Shown: positions 1-9,280 of the stretch, in pieces
How positions within the stretch are numbered: position 1 is the first letter of the stretch
Layout: every line of letters starts with the position of its first letter
Assembly: GCA_041609895.1 (NCBI GenBank)
Contig: JBFIPX010000058.1
Coordinates: forward strand, 1 to 17,037
Origin: JAHHLP01 sp041609895
GTDB lineage: Bacteria; Bacteroidota; Rhodothermia; Rhodothermales; JABDKH01
Direction: 5' to 3'
Length of the DNA: 17,037 bases
Program-made: the position numbers and the translations under genes
The notes under the pieces: generated by a model
The model's input: only the letters and a program-made list of their open reading frames with translations
What the model was told of the DNA's origin: nothing
The model's database searches: none

Positions 1-225
1 CCTGAATTTCGGGCGAATCGCAGCTGAGTCAGGGACCGAGCCGCATTCATGCTTCGGATTGCGTAGCGCAAAGGCGAAACACATATCAAGAGCGATCCAA
101 GTTATGTTCGGCCACCTGCTTCACCAAAACTGACGCGATATTTCGTCGCAACAGCCGGCAACCCGGTATCTTTCAACAAGTCCCAGCCTCGCGCCACACG
201 ACCTACTCTCAACGGATCTTCGTTC

Positions 226-2004
226 ATGCCATTCAAGATCATTCATAGACATCGCCGTAGAACCAGCATCTGTTACCCGGTACTCATCCTGACCGTACTC
301 GCGGCCTGTCAATCTGGTCGTGAAGGGGTGGAGGCGGGGTCGTCGACCGACTACGACGCTCTAGCCGCCGGCTTTCTGGACTGGTACTACAAGGCGCACC
401 CGATTACGGCCACCAATCTCGGCATCCATCTATATGACGGGCAGCTTCCGGACTGGTCGGAGGAGGGGGTGACGAGCCGAGCCGCCGATTTCCGCGATTG
501 GCTGGATCGTCTTTCCCGAATCGATCGGGACAGGCTGACAGGCGACCGGTACTACGACCACAGAATACTGGAGTACGCCATGCGGGCCCGCCTGCTCGAA
601 CTCGAGGAGGTGCGCGACTGGAAGCGCAACCCCATGCGATACGTGAGCACGGCGGCAAGATCGATCTCGTCTCTGTCGGACAGGAATTTCGCGCCTTTGG
701 AAGACCGTCTGTCGTCCATGATGATGCGCATGGAGGGTATCACGGCGCTGCTCGAAACGGCAAAGAAGAACCTTGACAACGTGCCTCCCCTATGGGTGGA
801 AATAGCGACACGCAACGGTCGTGGCGTCGTTTCATTTCTCGAGGAAGACCTGCCCGCCGCGCTCGCTGACCAAGGCGTTGACGACCTTCCATCCGGATTG
901 AAAGAGCAGTTTGAAGAGGAGCGCCGCAACTCAATCCAAAGCCTTTCCGATTTCGTCACTTGGCTCGAACGTGATCTTGCCCCTCGCGCGGACGGGGACT
1001 TTCGTCTCGGGCGCGATCTGTTCGAGCGCAAACTGCGCTACGAAGAGCACGTAGAATTGAATGCCGATCAGCTTCGTGACGTAAACGAGGAAGCGATTGC
1101 CTATTACAAGGATTGGGTACGGAAGGAGGCGGCTCGTATCGATCCCTCCCTTCCCGTCAAAGACGTGATGGCAGAGATCACCGGCAACTTCCCGACTCCG
1201 AACGAACTCATCCCAATTGCCAGAGAATATGTGACGACAACACGGCAGTTCATTATAGACAACGACATCGTCACTCTGCCGTCCGACGGCCTCCCCGTCG
1301 TCCGACCCACTCCGGAGTATGCCCGCATGGGGTTTGCATCCATGTCGACGCCCGGGCCTTTTGAAACGAACGCGCGTGAGGCGTACTACAACATTACCAA
1401 CGTTGACCCTGCCTGGTCGGAAGAGCAAAAGGCGCAGCATCTGTCGTACTTCAATTACCCCGGACTGCTGGGAGTGACGATACACGAGGTGATGCCCGGA
1501 CACTTCGTCCAGCTGCTTTACGAGAGCCGCATACCGACCGCAGTGCGCAAGGTGTTCACGCCCGCGTCATTGGTCGAGGGGTGGGCGCACTACACGGAAC
1601 AAATGATGATCGACGAGGGCCTCGGGGACGGCGACCCTGCGATTCGCCTCGGTCAGCTGCGTCGGGCCCTCCAGCGTCACGCTCGCTGGCATGCGGGACT
1701 ATCCATGCACGTGTATGGGGAGTCGGTGGAAGATGCGAGTAAGCGATTCGAGGAGATCGCATTCTTCGCACCGTTCCCTGCGCTACGAGAGACGCAGAGA
1801 GGCACATATAATCCGACTTACCTCTACTATGCGCTCGGTCGAATGCAGATACTCAAGCTCCGACAAGACTACGAGGAGAAAGCCATGCAGGACGGTCGGA
1901 CTTATTCGCTACGCGAGTTTCACGACGAGTTTCTCACGCTCGGGCTTCCCGTGACGCTGGCCAGGGAGGCGATGCTCGGGGACGACTCCGGATCGTCACT
2001 TTAG
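226..2004 (+). CDS. DUF885-family zinc peptidase-like lipoprotein
   Basis: Predicted exported peptidase-like protein of 592 residues. The N-terminus has a basic stretch (HRHRRR), a hydrophobic segment at about 15-27 and a lipobox LAAC with Cys28, so it is probably a lipoprotein anchored in the envelope. The body is DUF885-like. HEVMPGH at 420-426 and EGWAHY at 451-456 are the two hallmark motifs of that family and supply the presumed zinc ligands (two His and a downstream Glu). Family members act on peptides or are of unknown substrate, so a role in extracytoplasmic peptide breakdown is inference. No strong ribosome-binding site precedes the ATG (only GGA about 10 bases upstream). The chosen ATG is the one that gives the signal sequence. 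The gene converges with another exported metalloprotease 171 bp away. The 225 bp upstream to the window edge holds no clear gene or promoter. Confidence 0.88.
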   Translation: MPFKIIHRHRRRTSICYPVLILTVLAACQSGREGVEAGSSTDYDALAAGFLDWYYKAHPITATNLGIHLYDGQLPDWSEEGVTSRAADFRDWLDRLSRIDRDRLTGDRYYDHRILEYAMRARLLELEEVRDWKRNPMRYVSTAARSISSLSDRNFAPLEDRLSSMMMRMEGITALLETAKKNLDNVPPLWVEIATRNGRGVVSFLEEDLPAALADQGVDDLPSGLKEQFEEERRNSIQSLSDFVTWLERDLAPRADGDFRLGRDLFERKLRYEEHVELNADQLRDVNEEAIAYYKDWVRKEAARIDPSLPVKDVMAEITGNFPTPNELIPIAREYVTTTRQFIIDNDIVTLPSDGLPVVRPTPEYARMGFASMSTPGPFETNAREAYYNITNVDPAWSEEQKAQHLSYFNYPGLLGVTIHEVMPGHFVQLLYESRIPTAVRKVFTPASLVEGWAHYTEQMMIDEGLGDGDPAIRLGQLRRALQRHARWHAGLSMHVYGESVEDASKRFEEIAFFAPFPALRETQRGTYNPTYLYYALGRMQILKLRQDYEEKAMQDGRTYSLREFHDEFLTLGLPVTLAREAMLGDDSGSSL

Positions 2005-2175
2005 AGATTCGAGCCAAGTGGTTCGCGCCGAACTAAAAGCGCAATCATTCGGCATGCCACGAAAGACGGTCTCGTTCGTCAGTTGTAGTATCGTCGCCCG
2101 GCCATCCGTGCGGAATAGCGCGAGTAGATCGAAAGACCGCGGCCAAGCCGGATACAGCTGACACGAGTCGTCAAG

Positions 2176-4704
2176 CTATTTACTCGACCAAGTGCACTGG
2201 TCCCTCGCAGCGTATCGCCCAAGGAGTTTTACGCTGCGCTCGTATCGATTGACACGGTTCGAATCTCCCATCCCGATAGGTGATCCGGGGGGTATGTTCG
2301 CGTCCAGCGTGTGATCGGAAGTTGCAAATGGCCGATCGACAAAACGTCGGATTTGACCCATCAGGTGATGCCGCCAGGCCGAGGCTTCCCTATCAGTCTC
2401 CCTGACCTGTGCCAGACGATCGCCCAGTCGCCGAATAGCCTCGGATGCGCGCGCCGATACAGCAGAGGCGGCGTCGCGGTCGGTAGCCAGACGAACCAAT
2501 CCGTCCAGCCATGCCTGCTGAACGACGCGGAGCACCTCGGCCGCAGATGCGTCCTCTATCACGCGCTCAAAGAACCGTTTCTCGGCAGCGTCAAGAACGT
2601 CTAGCAGCGACGGCAGCGACGGGTCGGCATCCGACTGATAGACAAGTCGTGTCGCACGTTCGGGATTCAGGATGAACGCAATCGCGTGGGTCGCCAGGGC
2701 CTCGGCAGGCGCATTGGGATCGAACACCAAGCCCGTATGCCGCTCAAACAGTTCTCGGTTTCCGGGATAGCCGAATGGCCGCGGTGAAACAAGCTCTACA
2801 ATTTCCGTCCGAAGGACCAACTCGTCGGGAGAAAGCACATCGAGAAGAGCGTCCAGCGCAGCCCTCTGCACGTCGCCGGAGACGGGAGCTGGCGCACGCC
2901 AGCTCTCACCGCGCATTACGTATGCATACTCCGTCCCGGCGAGCAACTTGGCCGTCGCCTCGATCTGATATCGATGGCGCAGGTAGAGAGGTACAAGAAC
3001 CTCCTCAGCGAGGGCCAGAGGCCGGCCCGACCTGACGACGGCCTCACTGAAGCGTTGTAATGCTACGCGGCGCACATCCATCTCGCGTTTGAGAGCGTCG
3101 ATCATGTCCGAGCCGTTGTCCCAGAGGTTGGCGCCTGGATGGGCCGCACCCGCCGGCCGGGCGTCGCTGTCTGTGATGAAGTCAATCCCTGCGTCCTCGG
3201 CCGCCCGAAGCACTTCACGCAGAAACGCGTCCTCGGACTGCCCGGCTGCAGGGACTCCGTACCCATAGCGAACGGCAAGCTTATCCCAATCCCCGATTCC
3301 CGCAGCGTAGGCTTCGCTGAGATCGATACGGCCGTCTTCCGCGACGGTCGCGAGAGGTGCCGGGTAGTCCATGACGGATGCGCGGTCCTTGTTCGACGCG
3401 GCGAAATTGTGCGCCAGACCGATCGTGTGACCCACTTCATGCGCGGACAGCTGCCGAATTCGGGCCAGCGCCATCTCGAGCATCGGGTCGTCGTCGGCCG
3501 GTAAACCGGACGCGTTGTCACCTACGTACGGTGCAAGCATGCCCTCCGCCAGCAGGTAGTCCTGTCGTACCCGCAACGAACCGAGTGACACATGTCCTTT
3601 GATGATCTCGCCCGTACGCGGGTCAGTCACCGCGTCACCATAACTCCATCCCCTCGTAGCCCGATGCACCCACTGAATGACGTTGTACCGGACATCGAGA
3701 GGGTCCGCGTCTTCCGGCAATATTTCGACGCGATAGGCATTGCGAAAGCCGGCAGCCTCAAAGGCGTCGGCCCACCAACGGGCCCCGTCCAACAGGGCCG
3801 ATCGAACGGGCTCCGGAGTACCGGGATCGAGGTAGTAGACGATCGGCTGGACGGGCTCGCTGATGGCCGCCTCCGGATTCCTCTTCACCAGCCGGTGACG
3901 GGCGATATACCTGACGGTCAAGTCTTCACCGATCGGTTTGGAGTAGTCCTCGAATTGCGGTCCGAAATAGCCGGCTCTCGGATGAAAGACCCGCGGCTGA
4001 AATCCCGGACCGGGCAGGCGGATGAGCGAGTGCCGGATCCGCACGGAAAATGATGACGGGAGTGCCGCGACATCCCTTACGTATTGACCCGGATTGTCCG
4101 ACGTAAACGTCAGCCGCGCCTCCAACTCTGTGTTGTCCGGAAAAGACTTCAGCATGTCGGGCACCGGCGTGGACCGGTCTCGGTCAAGAGCAAAGATGCC
4201 TTGCCCGGCGCTCTTCAGTTGCGATACGACGCCGTGTGCGTCGCGGACGATGAAGTCAGTTGCATCCACCAGGACAGCCCCATCCGACTCGGCGGCCACC
4301 TCAAAGGACCACACGACCCCGTCGGCAAATGCTTGACGCACGGATCGTGCCTCTGCGGATGGCGCCCCAGGGGTACGATACTTCATGTTCGGAGCCACGA
4401 GTACGACGCGAGGACCGTAGCGCTCAAACCGAACGATCAAACGGTCACCGAGCTGTCCGCGGTCCAGCCCTATGTCGTTCGACCCGAGACCATACGGGAG
4501 CGACTCCAAGTACAGGAAATCATTACCGAAATCGCGTATTTCAAGCCAGACGCGTCCGCCGGCATCGTCCCAATAGACGGTGAACAGGCCCGACCGGGCT
4601 TCGAGACCTTGCGTCTTCTCAGAGAGATCAGGCACCTCCTGCCCACGAATCGGGGGCGCGACAAGGGCACAAATTAGAGCAACCGGGATTAGGCAAGTTC
4701 TCAT
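2176..4704 (-). CDS. Secreted zinc-dependent metalloprotease (DUF5117/DUF4953 type)
   Basis: Large exported metallopeptidase of 842 residues, a usual length for this family. Residues 1-21 look like a Sec signal peptide. The N-terminal half (about 25-260) is beta-rich and fits the DUF5118/DUF5117 region. The catalytic core follows, with HEVGHTIGLAH at 422-432, a complete metzincin-like HExxHxxGxxH motif (His422, Glu423, His426, His432). SVMDYPAP at 443-450 contains the Met-turn expected after it. The C-terminal part (about 530-840) is mostly helical and carries no motif I recognise. The substrate is not known; a role in degrading external or periplasmic protein is inferred from export and fold. 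The start is the ATG that opens the signal peptide, and no Shine-Dalgarno sequence is visible before it. The gene is divergent from the SLC13 transporter and convergent with the DUF885 gene. Confidence 0.88.
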   Translation of the reverse strand: MRTCLIPVALICALVAPPIRGQEVPDLSEKTQGLEARSGLFTVYWDDAGGRVWLEIRDFGNDFLYLESLPYGLGSNDIGLDRGQLGDRLIVRFERYGPRVVLVAPNMKYRTPGAPSAEARSVRQAFADGVVWSFEVAAESDGAVLVDATDFIVRDAHGVVSQLKSAGQGIFALDRDRSTPVPDMLKSFPDNTELEARLTFTSDNPGQYVRDVAALPSSFSVRIRHSLIRLPGPGFQPRVFHPRAGYFGPQFEDYSKPIGEDLTVRYIARHRLVKRNPEAAISEPVQPIVYYLDPGTPEPVRSALLDGARWWADAFEAAGFRNAYRVEILPEDADPLDVRYNVIQWVHRATRGWSYGDAVTDPRTGEIIKGHVSLGSLRVRQDYLLAEGMLAPYVGDNASGLPADDDPMLEMALARIRQLSAHEVGHTIGLAHNFAASNKDRASVMDYPAPLATVAEDGRIDLSEAYAAGIGDWDKLAVRYGYGVPAAGQSEDAFLREVLRAAEDAGIDFITDSDARPAGAAHPGANLWDNGSDMIDALKREMDVRRVALQRFSEAVVRSGRPLALAEEVLVPLYLRHRYQIEATAKLLAGTEYAYVMRGESWRAPAPVSGDVQRAALDALLDVLSPDELVLRTEIVELVSPRPFGYPGNRELFERHTGLVFDPNAPAEALATHAIAFILNPERATRLVYQSDADPSLPSLLDVLDAAEKRFFERVIEDASAAEVLRVVQQAWLDGLVRLATDRDAASAVSARASEAIRRLGDRLAQVRETDREASAWRHHLMGQIRRFVDRPFATSDHTLDANIPPGSPIGMGDSNRVNRYERSVKLLGRYAARDQCTWSSK

Positions 4705-4816
4705 GGCGTCTTATTCGATCGGTGAAATCAACAATCCGGAGTAACGATGCAGAGGCGACAAGTCCAATGTTGATGAATTGTGCCAGACCGAGTGCGGCAG
4801 TCAGTAGGTGCACTCT

Positions 4817-4824
4817 CAAATTTA
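4817..4824 (-). promoter_or_regulatory. Possible Bacteroidota-type -7 box for the metalloprotease gene
   Basis: On the minus strand this reads TAAATTTG, an exact match to the TAnnTTTG -7 consensus of Bacteroidota primary-sigma promoters. It would place transcription start near 4810, about 105 bases before the metalloprotease ATG. I see no TTTG at the expected -33 position, so this is only a half-match and could be chance. Confidence 0.28.
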
Positions 4825-4850
4825 TCAGACCGGAGTCGGGCATTCAGGAT

Positions 4851-4858
4851 TATTTTTG
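4851..4858 (+). promoter_or_regulatory. Possible Bacteroidota-type -7 box for the SLC13 transporter gene
   Basis: TATTTTTG matches TAnnTTTG exactly and lies 118 bases before the transporter ATG, 26 bases from a minus-strand box of the same type. No convincing -33 TTTG sits 19-21 bases upstream. Further downstream, ATTGACG occurs twice in a 9-base step (4897-4903 and 4906-4912). It could be a -35-like or operator sequence, but no matching -10 was found. Confidence 0.28.
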
Positions 4859-4976
4859 TCAGGGTCTCCTTGCGACCTCGGGCAGTGCAGTTGGTAATTG
4901 ACGAGATTGACGTCGCGCCTGGTTACTTGCGAGGCTGAATGAAGAAGTCGGGAGATTCGCGATTTGCTAGCGGCGG

Positions 4977-6503
4977 ATGATTGAAGGCGAGAGAACATCG
5001 TTAGACGCAGAAGCCACATCGGGTTCTTTCGGCGTCAGGCAGAAGGTCGGGCTGTTGGCGGGGGTCGGGGTGTTCCTGGCGGTGCTGCTTTCGGAGGCTC
5101 CCAGCGACATGCCGCCTGCGGCGTGGCGAGTCGCAGGTGCGGGCCTGCTCATCGCGATATGGTGGATCAGCGAGGCAATCCCCATATTCGCAACTTCGCT
5201 TCTGCCTCTCGTCCTCCTACCTCTGCTCGGGGTAATGCCTATTGCCGATGCGGCGTCGCCCTATGCAAATCCACTCATCTTTCTTTTCATGGGTGGGTTT
5301 ATGATTGCGACGGCGATGGAGCGCTGGGACCTGCACAAGCGAATTGCACTAACCATCGTGTCGGCCGTCGGTACTGCGCCGCGGCGCATGGTGATCGGCT
5401 TCATGGCGGCCAGCGCATTTCTTAGCATGTGGGTCAGCAATACTGCAACCGCCATGATGATTCTTCCGATCGGGGTCTCAGTAATAACACTTGCGAAGAC
5501 CTCCGAAAACGCCACGGATCGCAATTTCGGCATCGTGCTCATGCTTGCAATAGCGTACGCGTGCAGCATTGGGGGGATGTGCACTCTGATCGGGACACCT
5601 ACCAATGCACTCTTCGCCGCTCTGATGCTGGACCAGTATGGCGTCGACATCTCTTTCGCCAAATGGTTCTTGCTCGCTCTGCCGCTTGTAGTAGTTGGGC
5701 TAGTCGTCGTCTATGTGGTACTTGTCCGTTTCGTGTATCCGGTCGCCGTGGATCACGGAGACGAGGGGCGTGAAATGATCAGGCGCGAGCTGAAGGTGCT
5801 CGGCAGAATGAGCCGAGGCGAAAGGTCCATCGGCGTAGTCTTTGTGATGGTCGCAATGCTGTGGATGAGCCGGCCAATTGTGGACAACTACGTCGCGGGC
5901 GTATCCGATCCGTTGATCGCAATTGCCGGCGCCCTCGCCTTGTTTGTCATCCCGGTCGATTGGCGCCGAGGCATATTTATACTCAACTGGGAGTGGGCAA
6001 GAAGAATACCTTGGGGCGTGTTGATCCTGTTCGGTGGCGGCCTGAGTCTGGCTGCCGCGATTCAGGAAAGTGGACTTGCCGACTGGCTCGGGGAAAGCTT
6101 TGGTCAGTTGTCGAACTGGCCGCTGATTGGGCTAATGGTTTTCTCGGTCGCGCTGATCATCCTGCTTACCGAGTTGACAAGTAACACAGCTACTGCAGCG
6201 GCCTTCCTGCCCATCCTGGCAGCGGTATCGATTGGAATAGGACAGAACCCGCTTGCACTGATGGTGCCGGCAGCGATCGCCGCCAGTTGTGCATTCATGC
6301 TTCCTGTTGCCACGCCGCCGAACGCCATCGTGTACGGAAGCGGCAGAGTCACCATACCGGAAATGGCTCGTGCGGGGATCGTACTCAATACGGTATTCGT
6401 GATTCTGATCACCAGCATGATGTACTTGCTTCTGCCCATCGCCTTCGATCTTGTCTACGGCACGGTCCCCGAGTGGGCGACTGCATTCGGACTCGGATCG
6501 TAA
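4977..6503 (+). CDS. SLC13/DASS-family sodium:dicarboxylate (anion) symporter
   Basis: Inner-membrane transporter of 508 residues with about eleven or more hydrophobic segments from residue 22 onward. It belongs to the divalent anion:sodium symporter family. Both substrate/sodium-binding repeats are intact: SNTATA at 154-159 with IGTPTNA at 205-211, and SNTATA at 402-407 with ATPPNAIV at 445-452. The stretch 436-452 fits the family signature pattern ending P-x-A-x3-N-x-I-V. Family members carry C4 dicarboxylates, citrate or sulfate. The SNT motifs favour carboxylates, but the exact substrate cannot be read from the sequence. The first ATG is kept because later Met codons would cut into the first membrane segment; no Shine-Dalgarno is seen. 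acs follows 81 bp downstream on the same strand, so a shared transcript for organic-acid use is possible. Confidence 0.9.
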   Translation: MIEGERTSLDAEATSGSFGVRQKVGLLAGVGVFLAVLLSEAPSDMPPAAWRVAGAGLLIAIWWISEAIPIFATSLLPLVLLPLLGVMPIADAASPYANPLIFLFMGGFMIATAMERWDLHKRIALTIVSAVGTAPRRMVIGFMAASAFLSMWVSNTATAMMILPIGVSVITLAKTSENATDRNFGIVLMLAIAYACSIGGMCTLIGTPTNALFAALMLDQYGVDISFAKWFLLALPLVVVGLVVVYVVLVRFVYPVAVDHGDEGREMIRRELKVLGRMSRGERSIGVVFVMVAMLWMSRPIVDNYVAGVSDPLIAIAGALALFVIPVDWRRGIFILNWEWARRIPWGVLILFGGGLSLAAAIQESGLADWLGESFGQLSNWPLIGLMVFSVALIILLTELTSNTATAAAFLPILAAVSIGIGQNPLALMVPAAIAASCAFMLPVATPPNAIVYGSGRVTIPEMARAGIVLNTVFVILITSMMYLLLPIAFDLVYGTVPEWATAFGLGS

Positions 6504-6584
6504 CGCCCTAATTATTTATACTTCGTTTGTCGTCACGCGCAAGGGTTCCTCGTTCAACTATCAATAGTCCAGGTTACAATCAGC

Positions 6585-8549
6585 ATGTCCGACAGTTCAG
6601 ATCGAGCGACTTACCCACCCCCGTCATCCTTTGGATCGTCGGCGCATGTGGCTTCTCTCGAGCAGTATCGCGAGATGTATGGGAGATCGGTGGATAAGCC
6701 GTCCGAGTTTTGGCGCGATCAAGCTGACAGAATCGACTGGTACCAGCCATTTCACACGGTGAAGGACGTCTCGTTTGGGCCGGGAGAGGTCCATATCAAG
6801 TGGTACCTGGGGGGCAAGTTGAATGCCTGCTACAATTGCGTTGACCGCCATCTCGAATCCCGTGGCGATCAGACCGCCATCATCTTCGAGCCGGATGATC
6901 CAGATGACGAGGTGCGCCGCATCACTTACAACGACCTGTCGGACCACGTCAACCGATTTGCTAACGTACTCAAGGCGCGCGGCGTCGAGAAGGGCGACCG
7001 CGTCACGATCTACATGCCGATGATCCCGGAGGCGGCCTATGCGATGCTCGCATGCGCCCGCATTGGCGCAATCCACTCGGTCGTGTTCGGCGGTTTCTCG
7101 CCCGACTCACTCGCTGACCGAATTCTCGACTGCGACTCGACGGTGCTCATTACAGCCGACGAGGGGAAGCGCGGCGGAAAGACGGTACCACTGAAGAACA
7201 ATGCAGACCGGGCCCTGGAGAAGTGCCCCGACGTCGACACGCTCATTGTCGTACGGCACACCGGAGGCGAGGTTGAGTGGAAGACAGGGCGCGACTACTG
7301 GTACCACGAAGAAGCGGGGACAGTATCTGCGGAATGTGCGCCCGAACCCATGGACTCCGAAGATCCTCTCTTCATCCTTTACACAAGTGGTTCAACGGGC
7401 AAGCCGAAGGGTGTTTTGCATACGACCGGCGGCTACATGGTTTACACGTCTCTGACCCACGAACTGGTGTTTGACTATCACGACGGAGACATATACTGGT
7501 GTACAGCGGACGTCGGCTGGATCACAGGGCATTCGTACATCGTCTACGGTCCTCTTGCAAACGGTGCAACCCAGGTTTTCTTCGAGGGGGTGCCCACGTA
7601 TCCGTCCGCATCTCGTTTCTGGGATGTCGTAGACCGACACTCGGTAAACCAATTCTACACGGCGCCCACAGCGATTCGCGCGCTAATGCGGCTTGGCGAC
7701 GATTTCGTTACCCAAACCAACCGCTCGTCACTGAAACTGCTAGGCACAGTTGGCGAACCCATCAATCCGGAGGCTTGGCGATGGTACTACGACGTGGTCG
7801 GGAATGAGCGATGTCCTGTGGTCGATACATGGTGGCAGACGGAGACGGGGGGCATCATGATTACCGGCCTGCCCGGTGCGGTACGGCAGAAGCCTGGTTC
7901 GGCCTCCTTGCCATTTATGGGCATTCAGCCGCAGGTAGTCGATCCGGAAGGCAAAGTGCTCGACGGACCGGCAGAGGGCGTTCTGGTGATTGCCGAATCA
8001 TGGCCCGGCCAGGCACGAACGGTCTACCGAAATCACGACCGGTTCGTTGCGACGTACTTCTCAACGTTTCGGGGCAAGTACTTCACCGGAGACGGGTGCA
8101 AGCGCGATGAAGACGGATACTACTGGATTACTGGCCGCGTCGACGACGTGCTCAACGTGTCGGGCCACCGGATGGGAACCGCGGAAATAGAGAGCGCCCT
8201 CGTGTTGCATGACGCGGTAGCCGAGGCAGCGGTTGTGGGCTTTCCGCACGCCGTCAAAGGACAAGGCATCTACTGCTACGTGACGCTCAAGGCAGGCATT
8301 GACCCCAGCGACGAGCTGAGGGATACCCTCGTGGCACACGTACGCGGCGAAATCGGCCCCATCGCAAAGCCGGACGTCATACAGTTCGCGCCGGCTCTGC
8401 CGAAGACGCGTTCGGGTAAGATCATGCGACGCATCCTCCGCAAGATCGCCGAGAATCGTATCGACGAACTCGGCGACACGTCCACGCTCGCCGATCCCGG
8501 CGTCGTAGTGGACCTCACGCGAAATCGGAACGAGACCGAAGCAGAGTAG
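6585..8549 (+). CDS. acs: Acetyl-CoA synthetase (AMP-forming)
   Basis: Cytoplasmic enzyme joining acetate and CoA with ATP, via acetyl-AMP, to give acetyl-CoA. At 654 residues it matches the usual bacterial Acs length. Recognised in order: the N-terminal Acs cap (about 25-85), the adenylate-forming phosphate loop YTSGSTGKPKG at 266-276, DTWWQTETGG at 414-423 whose tryptophans shape the small acyl pocket and favour acetate, the hinge region YFTGDGCKRDEDGYYWITGR near 499-518, and PKTRSGKIMRR near 606-616. The last contains Lys612, the catalytic lysine that is acetylated in studied Acs proteins. The gene is complete, with no missing core residue. It lies 81 bp after the SLC13 transporter. No Shine-Dalgarno sequence precedes the ATG, and I could not find a plus-strand terminator after the stop. 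Confidence 0.97.
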   Translation: MSDSSDRATYPPPSSFGSSAHVASLEQYREMYGRSVDKPSEFWRDQADRIDWYQPFHTVKDVSFGPGEVHIKWYLGGKLNACYNCVDRHLESRGDQTAIIFEPDDPDDEVRRITYNDLSDHVNRFANVLKARGVEKGDRVTIYMPMIPEAAYAMLACARIGAIHSVVFGGFSPDSLADRILDCDSTVLITADEGKRGGKTVPLKNNADRALEKCPDVDTLIVVRHTGGEVEWKTGRDYWYHEEAGTVSAECAPEPMDSEDPLFILYTSGSTGKPKGVLHTTGGYMVYTSLTHELVFDYHDGDIYWCTADVGWITGHSYIVYGPLANGATQVFFEGVPTYPSASRFWDVVDRHSVNQFYTAPTAIRALMRLGDDFVTQTNRSSLKLLGTVGEPINPEAWRWYYDVVGNERCPVVDTWWQTETGGIMITGLPGAVRQKPGSASLPFMGIQPQVVDPEGKVLDGPAEGVLVIAESWPGQARTVYRNHDRFVATYFSTFRGKYFTGDGCKRDEDGYYWITGRVDDVLNVSGHRMGTAEIESALVLHDAVAEAAVVGFPHAVKGQGIYCYVTLKAGIDPSDELRDTLVAHVRGEIGPIAKPDVIQFAPALPKTRSGKIMRRILRKIAENRIDELGDTSTLADPGVVVDLTRNRNETEAE

Positions 8550-8628
8550 CCGGTTGGTTTTCGCGAGTCCGAATGCATTCATCTTGGTGTCGGCTGCACC
8601 AGATACGGCATCCTTCAGTTTGACCAAC

Positions 8629-8659
8629 AAAAAAAAGGCTCCCCACTTCTGGAGGAGCC
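8629..8659 (-). terminator. Rho-independent terminator after the first DUF4382 gene
   Basis: Read on the minus strand, GGCTCC (8659-8654) pairs with GGAGCC (8642-8637), and two more C-G pairs are possible inside. Eight consecutive T (8636-8629) follow directly. It begins 25 bases after the DUF4382 stop codon. The plus strand has no U-tract on its far side, so the signal is specific for the minus-strand gene and not for acs. Confidence 0.9.
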
Positions 8660-8683
8660 CCTATGACTGCAAGATGCATATGA

Positions 8684-9280
8684 CTAATCAGTCACAAGCT
8701 CGACGTCATTGATCGCGAGCGATTCGACCTTTATGACGGGCTTGAAAAGGAAGCCCTTGATACCGGCAGGCGTCGCGGCGTTGCCCTGCAGGACGAACGA
8801 CTTCTCGACATCAAAATCGACGAGCACTTCAACCTCGTCGGAGAAGTCAGATACCTCGACCGCAGGCATCTTTACCTTGAGACCGCTGGTGGTTGCCGAA
8901 GGGGTCTTGAGGTCAAAACGGGTTCCATCGTTGAGGACGACGAAGGCGGAATCGTCGACGACTACGCGCAAGCCGGAGTAGCTGCCCTCTGGAATCGGCA
9001 ATGTAGCGAGCGTATCCACGACGCCGTTTCGAAGTTCAAGGAGGTTAAAGCTCTGTTGAATATCGGTGAGAACAAGGAAGTTGTCCGTCGTGTCTTCGCC
9101 GATCAACTCAACGCTATTTATCGTGACCATGACCGAGTCGACCAGGTCGAACGGAAACGGCTCGTCTTTGATGAGAACCGTGATTTGTCCAGAATCTTCC
9201 GGAGCCGTCGAATCGCAGGCTGTAAAGCTCAGGACCCCTACGACCAGAGATGCGAGAATTAATCTAGCAGAAAGTTGCAT
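8684..9280 (-). CDS. DUF4382-domain lipoprotein (paralog A)
   Basis: Small exported protein of 198 residues from the chosen start. An upstream in-frame ATG at 9370 would add 30 residues that spoil the signal peptide. The ATG at 9280 instead opens MQLSARLILASLVVGVLSF and then TAC with Cys22, a lipobox, so it is probably a lipoprotein. The rest is a DUF4382-like beta domain beginning GQITVLIKDEPFPFDLVDSV, a recurrent start in this family, followed by NLLELRNG and GSYSGLRV. DUF4382 proteins have no established biochemical role. The mature protein is acidic and has no cysteine beyond the lipobox. It is a clear paralog of the gene at 9505-10095, with aligned blocks through the whole domain. It has its own terminator, so the pair is probably expressed as separate units. 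Confidence 0.82.
   Translation of the reverse strand: MQLSARLILASLVVGVLSFTACDSTAPEDSGQITVLIKDEPFPFDLVDSVMVTINSVELIGEDTTDNFLVLTDIQQSFNLLELRNGVVDTLATLPIPEGSYSGLRVVVDDSAFVVLNDGTRFDLKTPSATTSGLKVKMPAVEVSDFSDEVEVLVDFDVEKSFVLQGNAATPAGIKGFLFKPVIKVESLAINDVELVTD

Noticed and set aside
1..225. Possible gene fragment at the left edge
   Set aside because: One plus frame is open for about 130 bases, but the peptide looks like no family and is too short to judge. TATCTTTC at 167-174 is one base off a -7 box without a -33 partner.
2021..2079. Small inverted repeats (GTTCG-CGC-CGAAC, and ACGAA with TTCGT) between the two convergent peptidase genes
   Set aside because: Stems are short, one has a three-base loop, and neither strand shows a U-tract, so I do not call a terminator.
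2255..2280. GGTTCGAATC, resembling the T-loop of a tRNA
   Set aside because: The flanking arms do not pair into a T-stem, no acceptor or anticodon arm fits, and the site lies inside the metalloprotease reading frame.
6504..6584. TATACT at 6517-6522 as an acs promoter -10
   Set aside because: No -35 or -33 element stands at a sensible distance, and read-through from the transporter is equally possible.
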